Below the pieces are notes generated by a model. The model saw only the letters and a program-made list of their open reading frames with translations. It was not told the origin of the DNA and made no database searches. Source: Tunturibacter empetritectus (lineage in GTDB: Bacteria > Acidobacteriota > Terriglobia > Terriglobales > Acidobacteriaceae). From it: DNA of 64,000 nucleotides. Shown here piece after piece: positions 1 to 9,062 of the stretch. Position 1 is the stretch's first letter, and the number at the start of each line of letters is the position of its first letter. The DNA lies in the NCBI RefSeq assembly GCF_040358985.1, contig NZ_CP132932.1:4712001-4776000 (forward strand). The letters run 5' to 3'. Position numbers and translations under genes: made by a program.

Positions 1-130
1 TTTAAATGTGACGTACGCAGGCAGCGGATTTATATTTCGCCCACCTAGTAATGATACGCTGAGCGCAGAGGTGGTTGACCAACAAACCGCCACAAATTCA
101 ACCGCCGCATCCAGTACCACTAAATTTCTT

Positions 131-1483
131 ATGCAGCCAGCCATCATTCGTGCCGAACGTGTTGAAAAATACTACGCGCAACCGAGCGAAAACCGCATCC
201 AGGTAATTTCGCCCACCGACCTGTCGATTACGGCTGGAGAGATTGTTGCGTTACTTGGGCCTTCCGGCTCAGGAAAATCGACCCTGCTGCGCATGTTGAC
301 GGGCCTGTCCGCGCCCTCTGCCGGGGAGGTGTACTGGCACGAAAAACCAATTGCAACCGCGGATGTCAACGTTTCCATCGTGTTTCAAAGCTTTGCCCTC
401 TTCCCGTGGCTGACCGTGCTCGAAAACGTGGAAGCTCCGCTGAAGGCTCGTGGCATGGACGCCGCCGACCGTCGCAAACGGGGCATGAAGATCCTAGACA
501 CGGTGGGTCTGGACGGCTTCCAGGCTGCGTATCCCAAGGAGCTTTCCGGCGGCATGCGGCAGCGGGTCGGCTTCGCGCGTGCTCTTGTGGTCGAGCCCGA
601 AGTCCTCTTCATGGACGAGCCCTTCTCCGCGCTCGACGTCCTCACGGCCGAGAACCTCCGCAGCGAACTGCTGGAGCTCTGGCAGAACAAGACCATCCCA
701 ACGCAGTCGATCTTCATCGTCACGCACAACATCGAAGAGGCCGTCCAGCTTGCCGATCGCATCATCGTCCTCGGGCGCAACCCAGGCCATGTGCGAACCG
801 ACTTCCGCGTCGCAATCCCGCACCCGCGCGACCGCAAAGCAACCGCCTTCACGCAACTGGTCGACTACATCTACAAAGTGCTGACGCAGCCAGACGCCCA
901 GCCGCCAGCCCTGCCTCAAACCTCCACTGGAAAGACGGTCCGCGATCAACGGCAAATGCACTACCAGATGCTGCCGCACGCACGCCCCGGCGGAATCGCT
1001 GGCCTGCTGGAGCTCGTTCTCGATCACAATGGCAAGGACGACATCTATCGCCTCGCCGACGACCTCGCCTTCCAGATCGACGACCTGCTGCCCATCGTCG
1101 ACGCCGCGCAGCTATTAGGTTTCCTCACGGTTACAGAAGGCGACGCCGCCATCACACCTACCGGCGCAGAGTACGCCAACTCCGAAATCCTTCGCCAAAA
1201 AGAGCTCTTCCGCACCGCCGCCGTCGAAAATGTGCTCCTCCTTCGTCAGATCGTGCGCGCCATTGAGTCCAAAAGCGACCGCAGCGTCCCCGAGGAGTTC
1301 TTCCACGACATGCTCGACGAGCAGTTCAGCGAAGACGAGACTCTCCGCCAGTTGGAGACGGCCATCAACTGGGGCCGCTACGCCGAGCTCTTCGACTTCG
1401 ACGCCTCCCGCCGCCGCTTCATCCAGTCCGAAAAGCTTCATCACGACACGGAAGCAAGCTCCACCGCGGAGATCGATGCATGA
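131..1483 (+). CDS. ABC transporter ATP-binding protein with C-terminal AAA-associated domain (NitT/TauT type)
   Basis: Cytoplasmic ATPase that would energise the permease encoded next to it. From the ATG at 131 (450 residues) the Walker A GPSGSGKST is at about 43-51, the signature LSGGM at about 138 and Walker B VLFMDEP at about 158-164, typical of the nitrate/sulfonate/taurine importer family. Residues about 310-450 form an extra alpha-rich domain resembling the AAA-associated C-terminal domain known on some of these ATPases. The frame stays open upstream to a GTG at 8, but those 41 residues are low complexity and do not belong to the ATPase fold, so the ATG at 131 is preferred. Its stop overlaps the permease start (ATGA). 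No substrate-binding protein is visible in the window, so the substrate is unknown. Confidence 0.85.
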   Translation: MQPAIIRAERVEKYYAQPSENRIQVISPTDLSITAGEIVALLGPSGSGKSTLLRMLTGLSAPSAGEVYWHEKPIATADVNVSIVFQSFALFPWLTVLENVEAPLKARGMDAADRRKRGMKILDTVGLDGFQAAYPKELSGGMRQRVGFARALVVEPEVLFMDEPFSALDVLTAENLRSELLELWQNKTIPTQSIFIVTHNIEEAVQLADRIIVLGRNPGHVRTDFRVAIPHPRDRKATAFTQLVDYIYKVLTQPDAQPPALPQTSTGKTVRDQRQMHYQMLPHARPGGIAGLLELVLDHNGKDDIYRLADDLAFQIDDLLPIVDAAQLLGFLTVTEGDAAITPTGAEYANSEILRQKELFRTAAVENVLLLRQIVRAIESKSDRSVPEEFFHDMLDEQFSEDETLRQLETAINWGRYAELFDFDASRRRFIQSEKLHHDTEASSTAEIDA

Positions 1484-3270
1484 TCCATCTCCCCGACCGC
1501 TTCAGCCGGCTGCAGCCGCGTGAAACGCTCGCTCGCACGCAGGTATTACAGCGCAGCTGGCCAGTGGTGCTGGACCTCTGCGTAGCCGGAATCGGACTGG
1601 CGTGCTTCTATGGCGTAGTCGTGATCGCGCGCTATTGGTTCGGCCATCCCGAGCCTGAAATCGTCATCTCGCAAAGCCCGCGCGCGCTGCCGCAGTATGC
1701 CTTCTATTCGGTCGTAAGGATCGGCCTGGCGTATCTGCTGAGCCTCGTCTTCGCCATCGGCTACGGCTACATCGCGGCCTACAGCAAGCGCGTAGAGCCA
1801 CTAATGATCGCTGGCCTCGACATCCTCCAATCGATTCCCGTCCTCAGCTTTCTCCCCGGCGTCATGCTAGCGATGGTCGCGCTCTTTCCCACTCGGCAGA
1901 TCGGCGTCGAGATGGGTGCCATCGTCCTCATCTTCACCGGCCAGGTCTGGAACATGGCCTTCAGCTTCTACTCCTCCATCAAAAGCATCCCGCGAGAGCT
2001 CTCCGAAGCCGCCGGCATCTACAAGTTCTCCCGCCTGCAAAAGCTGATCCAGCTCGAGCTTCCCTATGCCGCCATCGGACTGGTCTGGAACTCGATGGTC
2101 TCGGTCGCAGGCGGATGGTTCTTCCTGATGGCCTGCGAGATGTTCGTCCTCGGCACACGCGACTTCAGGCTTCCGGGACTGGGATCATACCTCCAAACCG
2201 CTGCCGGCACGGGAAACTTCGCAGCCATCACCTGGGGCCTGCTTACGATGGTTGCGATCATCGTCGCGACCGATCAGCTCGTCTGGCGGCCCATCATCGC
2301 GTGGAGCGACAAGTTCAAATTCGAGCAGGTAGAGAGCAACTCAAGAGTGCGCTCGCCACTGCTGCATCTTCTCCAGCAGTCTCGCGGACTGCGAACGCTA
2401 CGTCAGCACACGATCGTTCCCTTCGAGGAGAGTCTCTATCGCCGGCTCGCAGAGGGACGAGCCGGCGGCACAGTTGCCAACGCTGCAAACTCCGATGGCG
2501 AGGTCAAAAAGAACGGCTCTGCGTCTACCATCTTGCGCGGACTTGTTATCGTGATTGGGGCAACCGCGGTTCTCTATGCGGCCTGGCAGGCGTTGGCGCT
2601 TCTACGGCAGGTCCATGGCAGCGAGTTCGCCACAATCCTAAAGGGCGCGATGGCTACCTTCCTCAGAGTCAACATCTCACTGATTCTCGCTGCTGCGTGG
2701 ACGATTCCCGCAGGCGTTGCCATCGGCTTCCATCCCCGGCTCGCGCGCATCGCACAACCCATCGCGCAGATCGCAGCCTCCGTTCCCGCAACTGCACTCT
2801 TCCCCGTCATCCTTCTCGCTCTCATCCGTATCGGCGGCAACATGAATATCGGCTCTATCGCGCTGATGCTCTTAGGAACGCAGTGGTACATCCTGTTCAA
2901 CGTCATCGCCGGTGCAATGGCGATCCCATCCGATCTAAAAGAAGTCGCGACGCTCTTCCACTTCACCACCATCCAGAAGTGGAAGACGGTCATTCTGCCC
3001 GGCATCTTTCCCTTCCTCATCACCGGCATGGTGACAGCCTCCGGCGGCGCATGGAACGCGAGCATCATCGCAGAATATTTCCGGCTCAAAAACCAGACGC
3101 TGCAGACGGTTGGGCTTGGTGCAGTCATCAGCGCGGCAACAGACAGCGGCCAATTCCAGATCCTGCTCCTCGCCACGATCGTGATGGCAATCATGGTCGT
3201 TACCATCAACCGTCTGGTATGGCGCCCGCTCTACCGCCTCGCCGAAACTCGTTACAAACTAGGCGGCTAA
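1480..3270 (+). CDS. ABC transporter permease, two fused BPD_transp_1 domains
   Basis: Inner-membrane permease partner of the preceding ATPase, translationally coupled by a 4-bp overlap. At 596 residues it is about twice the usual 250-280 of this family and contains two permease domains in one chain. Each half carries an EAA-type loop that would contact the ATPase: SIPRELSEAAG in the first half and AIPSDLKEVATLF in the second. Both are followed by the L/P-rich helix typical of the NitT/TauT and sulfonate permeases. The soluble linker at about residues 280-345 is charged and poorly conserved-looking. The fusion replaces a permease homodimer with one polypeptide. The transported solute cannot be told from the sequence. 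Confidence 0.85.
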   Translation: MIHLPDRFSRLQPRETLARTQVLQRSWPVVLDLCVAGIGLACFYGVVVIARYWFGHPEPEIVISQSPRALPQYAFYSVVRIGLAYLLSLVFAIGYGYIAAYSKRVEPLMIAGLDILQSIPVLSFLPGVMLAMVALFPTRQIGVEMGAIVLIFTGQVWNMAFSFYSSIKSIPRELSEAAGIYKFSRLQKLIQLELPYAAIGLVWNSMVSVAGGWFFLMACEMFVLGTRDFRLPGLGSYLQTAAGTGNFAAITWGLLTMVAIIVATDQLVWRPIIAWSDKFKFEQVESNSRVRSPLLHLLQQSRGLRTLRQHTIVPFEESLYRRLAEGRAGGTVANAANSDGEVKKNGSASTILRGLVIVIGATAVLYAAWQALALLRQVHGSEFATILKGAMATFLRVNISLILAAAWTIPAGVAIGFHPRLARIAQPIAQIAASVPATALFPVILLALIRIGGNMNIGSIALMLLGTQWYILFNVIAGAMAIPSDLKEVATLFHFTTIQKWKTVILPGIFPFLITGMVTASGGAWNASIIAEYFRLKNQTLQTVGLGAVISAATDSGQFQILLLATIVMAIMVVTINRLVWRPLYRLAETRYKLGG

Positions 3271-3444
3271 ACGCCAGAGTGAGAGGAGCGAACGCGCCAA
3301 TGCCAGGCACGCATACCAGCCTGAACTACTGCAACCCTCCGACCGCGCCACCCTCTGACGAGAAGCTGTTGCAAGCGGAACTTTGAATATTAACGTGCTG
3401 CCTGTAGATTTCGCATCCTATGAGCGTGGACGATAGGAGGTTCT

Positions 3445-3981
3445 ATGACAGGTTCAGCTACCTTTGCGCCGCTTATAGAGAACCGGGAGACCGCCCCGGC
3501 ATACTGGCAGGTGGACATCCTTTGGCTGGTGCTTGCGGATGGGAATCAGACCGGAAACAGCTTTTCGCTCCTTGAAGAGCTCTGCCCCAAAGACTCCGGA
3601 CCGCCTCCACACACGCATACTCAAACGGAGATCTTCTATCTGCTGGATGGCGAGATCACTTTTCTGGTGGACGGAAAAGAGATCAAAGGCAAAGGGGGAT
3701 CAGCAGTGACCGTGCCACCTGGTGTGGCGCACAGTTTCAGGGTCGACTCAGAGACCTGTCGATTGCTCAACCTGTACGTACCTGCAGGTTTTGAGCGGTC
3801 GATCGTTGAGCTTGCAGAGCCGGCAAAGCAGCGCACACTCCCTCCAAAAGGATTGCCCATGCGTGGTTCCATGGCGGACGCCATGAAGCTGTTTGCGGAG
3901 ATTGGTATGAAGCCGGTGCCGGGCCCAGACGTCCTTCGGCCAGCCGCCGACACACGCATGGACATGTCCGGCGGGAAGTAA
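3445..3981 (+). CDS. Single-domain cupin protein
   Basis: Small cupin barrel of 178 residues. The first cupin motif is PPHTHTQTE followed by FYLLDGEITFLVDG, and the second, around PPGVAHSFRV, supplies the third histidine. These match a metal-binding cupin_2 fold. A clear AGGAGG Shine-Dalgarno lies 5 bases before the ATG. The C-terminal 60 residues extend past the barrel. A second cupin follows 51 bases downstream on the same strand, so the two are probably co-transcribed paralogues. Cupins of this size include dioxygenases, isomerases and binding proteins, so no reaction is assigned. Confidence 0.75.
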   Translation: MTGSATFAPLIENRETAPAYWQVDILWLVLADGNQTGNSFSLLEELCPKDSGPPPHTHTQTEIFYLLDGEITFLVDGKEIKGKGGSAVTVPPGVAHSFRVDSETCRLLNLYVPAGFERSIVELAEPAKQRTLPPKGLPMRGSMADAMKLFAEIGMKPVPGPDVLRPAADTRMDMSGGK

Positions 3982-4032
3982 ATTGGGCGAGAAGTAAATG
4001 GGAACGGGATCAGAACACTCCAGGAGAGAAGA

Positions 4033-4512
4033 ATGACAAACACACCGAAGTCTGCTGTTGAAGCGCAACCACCTGCTGTGAGAGAGTTCCTCGTGCTGGG
4101 CGACAAGATGCTCATCAAACAGAGCGCCGAAAGTACGGACGGCAGATATGCCGTGATGGAGCAACTCTTAAATCCAGGAGACGGACCACCCCCGCACACC
4201 CATACCCGCGAGGACGAAGTGTTCTACATCGCTTCCGGCGAGTTCGACATCCTGCTCGGGGACCGGACAATTCGTGCCAAAGCCGGCGATGTCCTCGACG
4301 CACCCCGCAACGTGCGTCACACCTACCATTGCGTGGGAGAGGCGCCGGGCACCATTATCTTTCTTACTTATCCGGCAGGTATCGAGCGCTTCTTTGCGGA
4401 AGCGTCGAAGATTGCGCCATCCGACATGGGCAAGCTATTCGAAGTAGCAGCTCAGTACGGGTTGATCTTTGAAAAACCTGAGCCCTCCGCCGACAAGCAA
4501 AAGAACAAATAA
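4033..4512 (+). CDS. Single-domain cupin protein, paralogue of the preceding gene
   Basis: Cupin of 159 residues with PPPHTHTREDEVFYIASGEF as motif 1 and DAPRNVRHTYHC as motif 2, giving the expected His/Glu metal ligands. An AGGAGA ribosome-binding site precedes the ATG. It shares the general plan of the upstream cupin: a short N-terminal strand, one barrel, and a tail containing YPAGIERFFAEASK that matches YVPAGFERSIVELAE in the neighbour. This suggests an old tandem duplication. The last 20 residues are Lys/Glu rich. The substrate is unknown. Confidence 0.75.
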   Translation: MTNTPKSAVEAQPPAVREFLVLGDKMLIKQSAESTDGRYAVMEQLLNPGDGPPPHTHTREDEVFYIASGEFDILLGDRTIRAKAGDVLDAPRNVRHTYHCVGEAPGTIIFLTYPAGIERFFAEASKIAPSDMGKLFEVAAQYGLIFEKPEPSADKQKNK

Positions 4513-4537
4513 ATCTAAGGACGCTTCTGCATCGCGC

Positions 4538-5743
4538 TTACTTCGTGAGTTGGTGCTGTCTGAGGATGGTTACGACTCTGTCGATCGGCAGCGCTTCGAC
4601 CGTATGTCCGTTGCCGGTCACCGTCGTGGCCTTCAGCATCGAATTGTAAATGGCTTCCTCGGTCCCCTCGATCGCGGCCTCGAAGAGTGGAGACATCGCA
4701 TCGTTAGTGAGCACCTCAGTCCTGCGCGTCTCGTTAGTGAGCACCTCAGTCCTGCGCGTCGTGGATACATCGCTCGTAAGAATGCGAACCTGGGATGCGG
4801 TGGAGAACGCGATCGCATAGTCGCCGCTACCGTTCGACGCGGAGCTGCCCGTCCTGCCCATCCCGACCCAAGCTCTAGCTGCAAGGCGTTTCAGATTGCG
4901 CGCATCCAGTGGAGCGTCCGTCGCGATCACCATCATGCAAGAACCATCGGCCTTATCTTTTACGCCCTCGACCTGACCGGTTTCCTTGCGCAAATAATAC
5001 TGACCAAGCTCCTGACCCACAGGCGCACCATTGATGGTAAGTATCCCTCCGAAGTTTGACTGCACCAGCACCCCGACCGTGTATCCGCCCAGCGTGGCCG
5101 GAAGGCGTCGCGACGCGGTTCCTATGCCACCCTTCCAGCCAAAGGCTACGGTGCCCGTACCGGCTCCCACTGTGCCCTCATCAACAGGCCCCGGCTTGGC
5201 ATCTCTGATCGCATTGGTTACGTCCTCCGGCGCAATATGGCGGCCGCGAATGTCGCTAAGCCATCCGTCATTCGTCTCGCCAACGATCGCATTGATCGAA
5301 AGTACACTCTCATTGCCCGGAAGCGAAAGCATGTAGCTGATCAGATCATCGGCCACACGAGGAACACTGGTGGTTGAGGTCAGGAGTATGGGGGTCTCAA
5401 TCTCTCCCATCTCATCCACTTGTGTAGACCCGGTAAGTTTTCCATAGCCGTTACCAATGAAGATCCCGCCGGGAACCCGTTCGCGATACATATTCCCGGC
5501 GTGAGGCAGAATAGCTGTAACACCGGTACGCACGTTGTCACCGAGGATGAGAGTCGTCTGGCCGACTTCCACACCTGCAACATCCGTAATCGCATCGAGC
5601 GGACCTGCCGGCAACACACCAACCTTCAGGCCAATGTCGGCGGCTCGAGGACGTTTCGGTGTGCCTGCGCTTTGTGCTCCAGCCACTAGGCTGACAAACA
5701 GAACGAAAGCGCTTCCACAAAGACCACGAGATGGGATGCGCAC
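4538..5743 (-). CDS. P1 family (DmpA-type) aminopeptidase, exported
   Basis: Member of the DmpA/L-aminopeptidase-D-esterase N-terminal-nucleophile family (401 residues). Begins with GTG and a signal peptide (hydrophobic FVLFVSLVAGAQSA, residues about 13-26), implying export. The family core is visible: DAITDVAGVEVGQTTL near the N-terminus, FGWKGGIGTASRRL in the middle, GRTGSSASNGSGDYAIAFST in the C-terminal half, and NSMLKATTVTG near the end. Enzymes of this family self-cleave before a Ser/Thr nucleophile and release N-terminal amino acids or hydrolyse small peptides. A 30-bp exact tandem duplication at 4701-4760 inserts ten repeated residues (RRTEVLTN) close to the C-terminal part. It is convergent with the cupins, with 25 bases between stops. 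Confidence 0.85.
   Translation of the reverse strand: MRIPSRGLCGSAFVLFVSLVAGAQSAGTPKRPRAADIGLKVGVLPAGPLDAITDVAGVEVGQTTLILGDNVRTGVTAILPHAGNMYRERVPGGIFIGNGYGKLTGSTQVDEMGEIETPILLTSTTSVPRVADDLISYMLSLPGNESVLSINAIVGETNDGWLSDIRGRHIAPEDVTNAIRDAKPGPVDEGTVGAGTGTVAFGWKGGIGTASRRLPATLGGYTVGVLVQSNFGGILTINGAPVGQELGQYYLRKETGQVEGVKDKADGSCMMVIATDAPLDARNLKRLAARAWVGMGRTGSSASNGSGDYAIAFSTASQVRILTSDVSTTRRTEVLTNETRRTEVLTNDAMSPLFEAAIEGTEEAIYNSMLKATTVTGNGHTVEALPIDRVVTILRQHQLTK
4701..4760 (-). repeat. 30-bp perfect tandem duplication inside the P1 peptidase gene
   Basis: Two adjacent identical 30-bp units (4701-4730 and 4731-4760). The length is a multiple of three, so the reading frame is kept and the protein gains a repeated RRTEVLTN segment. 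Perfect identity suggests a recent slippage or unequal-recombination event. Confidence 0.95.
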
Positions 5744-5849
5744 AGATCTAACCCCCGAAGTGTTACCTCGCCCACGCTCGATCAGACCTTATCACCTCTG
5801 GGAAAACTTCTGTGCCGTTCTGGTCAGTGGCTGCCGCCCACTTTCATAC

Positions 5850-6395
5850 TCAGGTGTTCTTTCCAGGAGTTAAGAGCACGCTTGTTTTGGTGGACCACTT
5901 GGCGGTGGGGCCATCCGTATAAACGACAAGATTCCCATCATCCTGCAGATAGAGGGTCGGGTGCTGGATGCCAAATGTACCCGTATTGAACACCGGAATT
6001 GACCCCGCATACGCCACCAGATTGCCATCCTCCTGAAAATCTACCTCTGTGACGCCCTTTCCGTTTATCTTGGCACTCCAGACCGGTACCCATCGCATCT
6101 GGTTGTTAGGATCGAGTGCTGGCGCCGGGCCCCCAGTCACCTGGGCTAAGCCGATGGAGGACGAGTCGACGCTCTCGAGAATCAGGTTTCCATCGGATTC
6201 CTGCAAGGTGAGCCTGAATGCACCACCAGGGGAATACCAACTGCTTCCGGGGCGAAGCCATAGCGACCGTGGCTTGTTATTACCGGGACTTATGTGCGTG
6301 TTGTCTCTGACTTGGTTGTTGGGTGGGTAAGCGATAAGGCCTACTATATCCAGGGGAAATTGGAGATCGGTGCTTTGCAATGAGACATTAATCAT
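5850..6395 (-). CDS. Bulb-type (GNA-like) mannose-binding lectin domain protein
   Basis: Single-domain protein of 181 residues with three beta-prism II repeats. The monocot mannose-lectin signature QxDxNxVxY appears as QESDGNLIL, QEDGNLVAY and QDDGNLVVY, so the third site matches best and the first is degenerate. In characterised lectins this motif binds alpha-mannose. No signal peptide or membrane segment is seen, so secretion, if any, would use another route. A GGAGGAA ribosome-binding site precedes the ATG. No operon partner: the next gene upstream on the same strand is 280 bases away. Bacterial members include bacteriocin-like lectins, but nothing here shows toxicity. Confidence 0.75.
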   Translation of the reverse strand: MINVSLQSTDLQFPLDIVGLIAYPPNNQVRDNTHISPGNNKPRSLWLRPGSSWYSPGGAFRLTLQESDGNLILESVDSSSIGLAQVTGGPAPALDPNNQMRWVPVWSAKINGKGVTEVDFQEDGNLVAYAGSIPVFNTGTFGIQHPTLYLQDDGNLVVYTDGPTAKWSTKTSVLLTPGKNT

Positions 6396-6675
6396 GGGTT
6401 CCTCCGTGTTGCGCTGATTGCGTTCTAAACGGGGCCCGCGGATTGAAGATGGCTGTAACTTATAGTCTTCGAGAGGCGCTGAAGCAAGCGATCCTTTTCG
6501 GTCGATTCAGAGTTCACGGATTGCGAATCGCAGCCCGCGCCGCCCGAGGCTTGCGCCGCTCCTACTTGAAATGAGCTTCATAGGGTTTGTCATCCCGCAA
6601 TGTACCTCAATGGGAATCTTCCCTCTTTCACTTCGTAGGTCATTCAAGCTCCAGAGAACATGCGATGGTCGTCGT

Positions 6676-7158
6676 TCAGAGCGGAGGCGCACCCGGCTGC
6701 TTGCGAAACGCAAAAGCCATCGCCAGCAGCGGAGGAGCCAGCAGCACACCCCAAAACGGAATTACAATCCCCAGCACAATCGGCCCCAGAAACGCAGCCC
6801 ACCACGGAACCTTCGTAGTGCGGTGCAGCACGTAAGGCCCAATGACCAGCCCTTCCAGAATAACGATCAGCCCATAGAGGCCGAGGACCAGCCCCAGCCG
6901 CCACTCGTCGTGACCACTGAAGGCGACGGCCAGAACCGGACCGATGAGTGCAATCATGCTACCGAAGGTTGGGACGATCTGAAGAATGCCCCCGAGGATC
7001 GCCCAGAAGGGTGCGAACGGCACACGGATGAGTTCAAGCCCGACGAGCCAGAGGACACCGACGATTAAAGCATCCAGCGTCGCCGCCCGCCACCAGTTAA
7101 GCAGCGCACCGCCTGCCGTCTTCAGATGAGTCGTCGTATTGCGGTTTCGAATCTCCAT
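6676..7158 (-). CDS. AI-2E family (PerM-like) membrane protein, short form
   Basis: A 160-residue hydrophobic protein matching the C-terminal half of the AI-2E/PerM transporter family. Landmarks are FWAILGGILQIVPTFGSMIALIGPV, then GLYGLIVILEGLVIGPYVL, then PWWAAFLGPIVLGIVIPFWGVLLAPPL; family members usually have about 350 residues. About four membrane segments remain. No matching N-terminal half is seen upstream in any frame, so this is either an ancient truncation or a lineage-specific short version. The intact reading frame and ATG start argue that it is still expressed. Function unknown. Confidence 0.6.
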   Translation of the reverse strand: MEIRNRNTTTHLKTAGGALLNWWRAATLDALIVGVLWLVGLELIRVPFAPFWAILGGILQIVPTFGSMIALIGPVLAVAFSGHDEWRLGLVLGLYGLIVILEGLVIGPYVLHRTTKVPWWAAFLGPIVLGIVIPFWGVLLAPPLLAMAFAFRKQPGAPPL

Positions 7159-7293
7159 ACCAACCTGTCCGCCCCGACTCGCATCAGACCTTCTGAAGCA
7201 GAACTATAACTCAAGCCACTTTCATTCGATGCGCACCTTGCAACCGCGAGGCAGACGCTCGCGCGAACGGCACTGGAATGGAGCACGATCAAG

Positions 7294-8631
7294 ATGGCTG
7301 TCATGATGCAGGCGTTTTATTGGGACGCACCCAAGCACGATAAAAAAGAGGGCGAGTGGTGGAACTTCGTAGCCGAAAAAGTAGAGGACCTTAGCAAGGC
7401 AGGATTTAGTGCGCTGTGGCTGCCTCCCGTCTCGAAAGGCTCCGACCACACCTCAATGGGCTATGACCCCTACGACTACTTCGATCTTGGCGACTTCGAT
7501 CAGAAGGGCGGCACCAAGACCTACTACGGCAACCGCGCCGAACTCGAAGCGCTGATCGCCAAAGCGCACAAGCACGGCATCGGCCTCTACGCGGATATGG
7601 TCATCAACCACAACTCCGGCGCCGACGAGGAGGAGGTCAACCCTCTCGACGGCGAGAAGCGCTGGACCAAGTTCAACCCCAAGAGCGGCAAGTTTCCCCG
7701 CGACTGGAACTGCTTTCATCCCAGCCGCTACGAGCAGGTAATGATGGAAGGCGAGAACTTCGCTGGCTTCCCTCACCTCTGCCATCGAAACCCCGTCGTC
7801 TATACCGCGATGTTTGAGTATGCCCGTTTCCTTATCGAAGAGCTAGGCTTCGACGGCTTCCGCTTCGACTTCGTAAAAGGTTTCGGCGCGTGGATCATCG
7901 GACTGCTGGCGAAGTATCGCTACGTCAAGGACGGCAAGGAATTCACCCCCTTTGTTGTCGGCGAACTGTGGTCCGGGGAAGAAGACATCGACAAGTGGCT
8001 CGACAAGGTAAACAGCATGACGGACAACCAGATTGCAGCGTTCGACTTTCCGCTGCGATACCAGCTCAAGGACGTCTGCGATAAACCGAACTACGACCTG
8101 CGCAACCTGACCGTAGGCGGCTCCGTCGTGATGAAGCGGCCCATGCACGCGGCTACCTTCGTCGACAATCACGACATGGGCGACAACGCGATCGTCAACG
8201 ACAAGATGATGGCCTACTCGTTCATCATGGTGCACGAAGGGTATCCCAGCATCTTCTGGTACGACTATTACAACAACGGCCTGGCGCGACCGCTCACTCC
8301 GAACGGAATCGACGCCCTGATCATCGCCCACCAGAAGTACGCTGGAGGCGACTCGCAGATCCTGCACGCCGATCCCGACCTCTACATCATGCAGCGCGTC
8401 GGCTTTAAGGACGACAGTGTCGATCAACCAGGCCTGATCTACGTGCTCAACAACCTTGGCGATAAATGGTCGGGCACCTCAGTGAAGACCAAGTGGGTGA
8501 ATCAGAAGTTCGCTCCCATCGCCTGGGACGGCCACGACGACGCTCACCCGGACGAGCGAACGACCGACGCGGACGGCAACTCCGAGTTCCCTGCTCCGCC
8601 TCGAGGCTTTGCCATCTACGCCCCTGTGTAA
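7294..8631 (+). CDS. Alpha-amylase, GH13 family, cytoplasmic
   Basis: Glycoside hydrolase of 445 residues acting on alpha-1,4-glucans. The (beta/alpha)8 barrel motifs are present: YADMVINHN (about 99-107), DGFRFDFVK with catalytic nucleophile D192, VVGELW with acid/base E224, and FVDNHD with transition-state stabiliser D294. The early MQAFYWDAP and GYDPYDYFDLG segments resemble bacterial liquefying amylases of subfamily GH13_5. No signal peptide is visible, so it probably works on intracellular glycogen-like polymers. A palindromic repeat (8635-8833) starts three bases after the stop codon. It appears monocistronic. Confidence 0.88.
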   Translation: MAVMMQAFYWDAPKHDKKEGEWWNFVAEKVEDLSKAGFSALWLPPVSKGSDHTSMGYDPYDYFDLGDFDQKGGTKTYYGNRAELEALIAKAHKHGIGLYADMVINHNSGADEEEVNPLDGEKRWTKFNPKSGKFPRDWNCFHPSRYEQVMMEGENFAGFPHLCHRNPVVYTAMFEYARFLIEELGFDGFRFDFVKGFGAWIIGLLAKYRYVKDGKEFTPFVVGELWSGEEDIDKWLDKVNSMTDNQIAAFDFPLRYQLKDVCDKPNYDLRNLTVGGSVVMKRPMHAATFVDNHDMGDNAIVNDKMMAYSFIMVHEGYPSIFWYDYYNNGLARPLTPNGIDALIIAHQKYAGGDSQILHADPDLYIMQRVGFKDDSVDQPGLIYVLNNLGDKWSGTSVKTKWVNQKFAPIAWDGHDDAHPDERTTDADGNSEFPAPPRGFAIYAPV

Positions 8632-8634
8632 GAG

Positions 8635-8833
8635 GTGTCCTGCCGGACGAGCGCCCTGCGCGGACGAGCGGTCACTTCGTGACGCGTATACCGGTCTCGG
8701 CGAATCAAACAGCATCAATTCTCCCGTTGGTCGGCCAAGCTCTGGTCTGCGACCAACGGGAGCACCGCGCGAAGCTCGGAAAAAGGCGTGCGAACGCCCG
8801 CCCCACGCGCAGTGGGCCCGTCCGGCAGGACAC
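8635..8833. repeat. Palindromic intergenic repeat, copy A (full, 199 bp)
   Basis: Bounded by perfect 14-bp terminal inverted repeats, GTGTCCTGCCGGAC at 8635-8648 and its reverse complement at 8820-8833. Inside is a second inverted pair, CTCCCGTTGGTCG at 8721-8733 and CGACCAACGGGAG at 8750-8762, and the small palindrome GTCACTTCGTGAC at 8671-8683. Full copies with the same ends occur at 14652 and 15932; half copies lie at 10601 and 19961. No coding capacity is apparent. It lies between the amylase and purQ. Confidence 0.92.
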
Positions 8834-8849
8834 ACGCACCTAATGCAAA

Positions 8850-8975
8850 AATAAAGTTCCAAAACGTGGCGTATTTTTAGCGAGCAAAAAACACGGTGCT
8901 AAAACACCACGTCAGCCACGCAAAACACCACGTTCTCACCAGCAAAAAACCATCATTTTGCACGGTGGAAAACCA
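8850..8975 (+). repeat. Noncoding module adjoining palindromic repeat copy A
   Basis: Intergenic, A-rich sequence homologous in inverted orientation to 14515-14640. Two exact shared blocks are GTGGCGTATTTTT (8866-8878) and CACCAGCAAAAAACCA (8937-8952). The outer limits of the two blocks are 87 bp apart in both copies, and the module lies 32-33 bp from the palindrome in both. It also contains internal echoes of ACACCACGT. No open reading frame or RNA fold is assigned. The remaining bases to purQ (8976-9062) show no clear feature. Confidence 0.8.
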
Positions 8976-9062
8976 AAAACCCTCAATAAAACCGCACCCG
9001 CCACCACAACCGGATTTTTGCCAGAATTCGAGCCTCTAAAAAGCGAATGCTATCCTTAAAGC

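Noticed and set aside
8..130. N-terminal extension of the ABC ATPase starting at GTG 8
   Set aside because: Low-complexity, no family similarity, and the ATPase fold begins after the ATG at 131.
8635..8833. Possible rho-independent terminator or CRISPR-like unit
   Set aside because: No T-run and no regular repeat-spacer periodicity; the multiple copies with terminal inverted repeats fit a dispersed palindromic element better.
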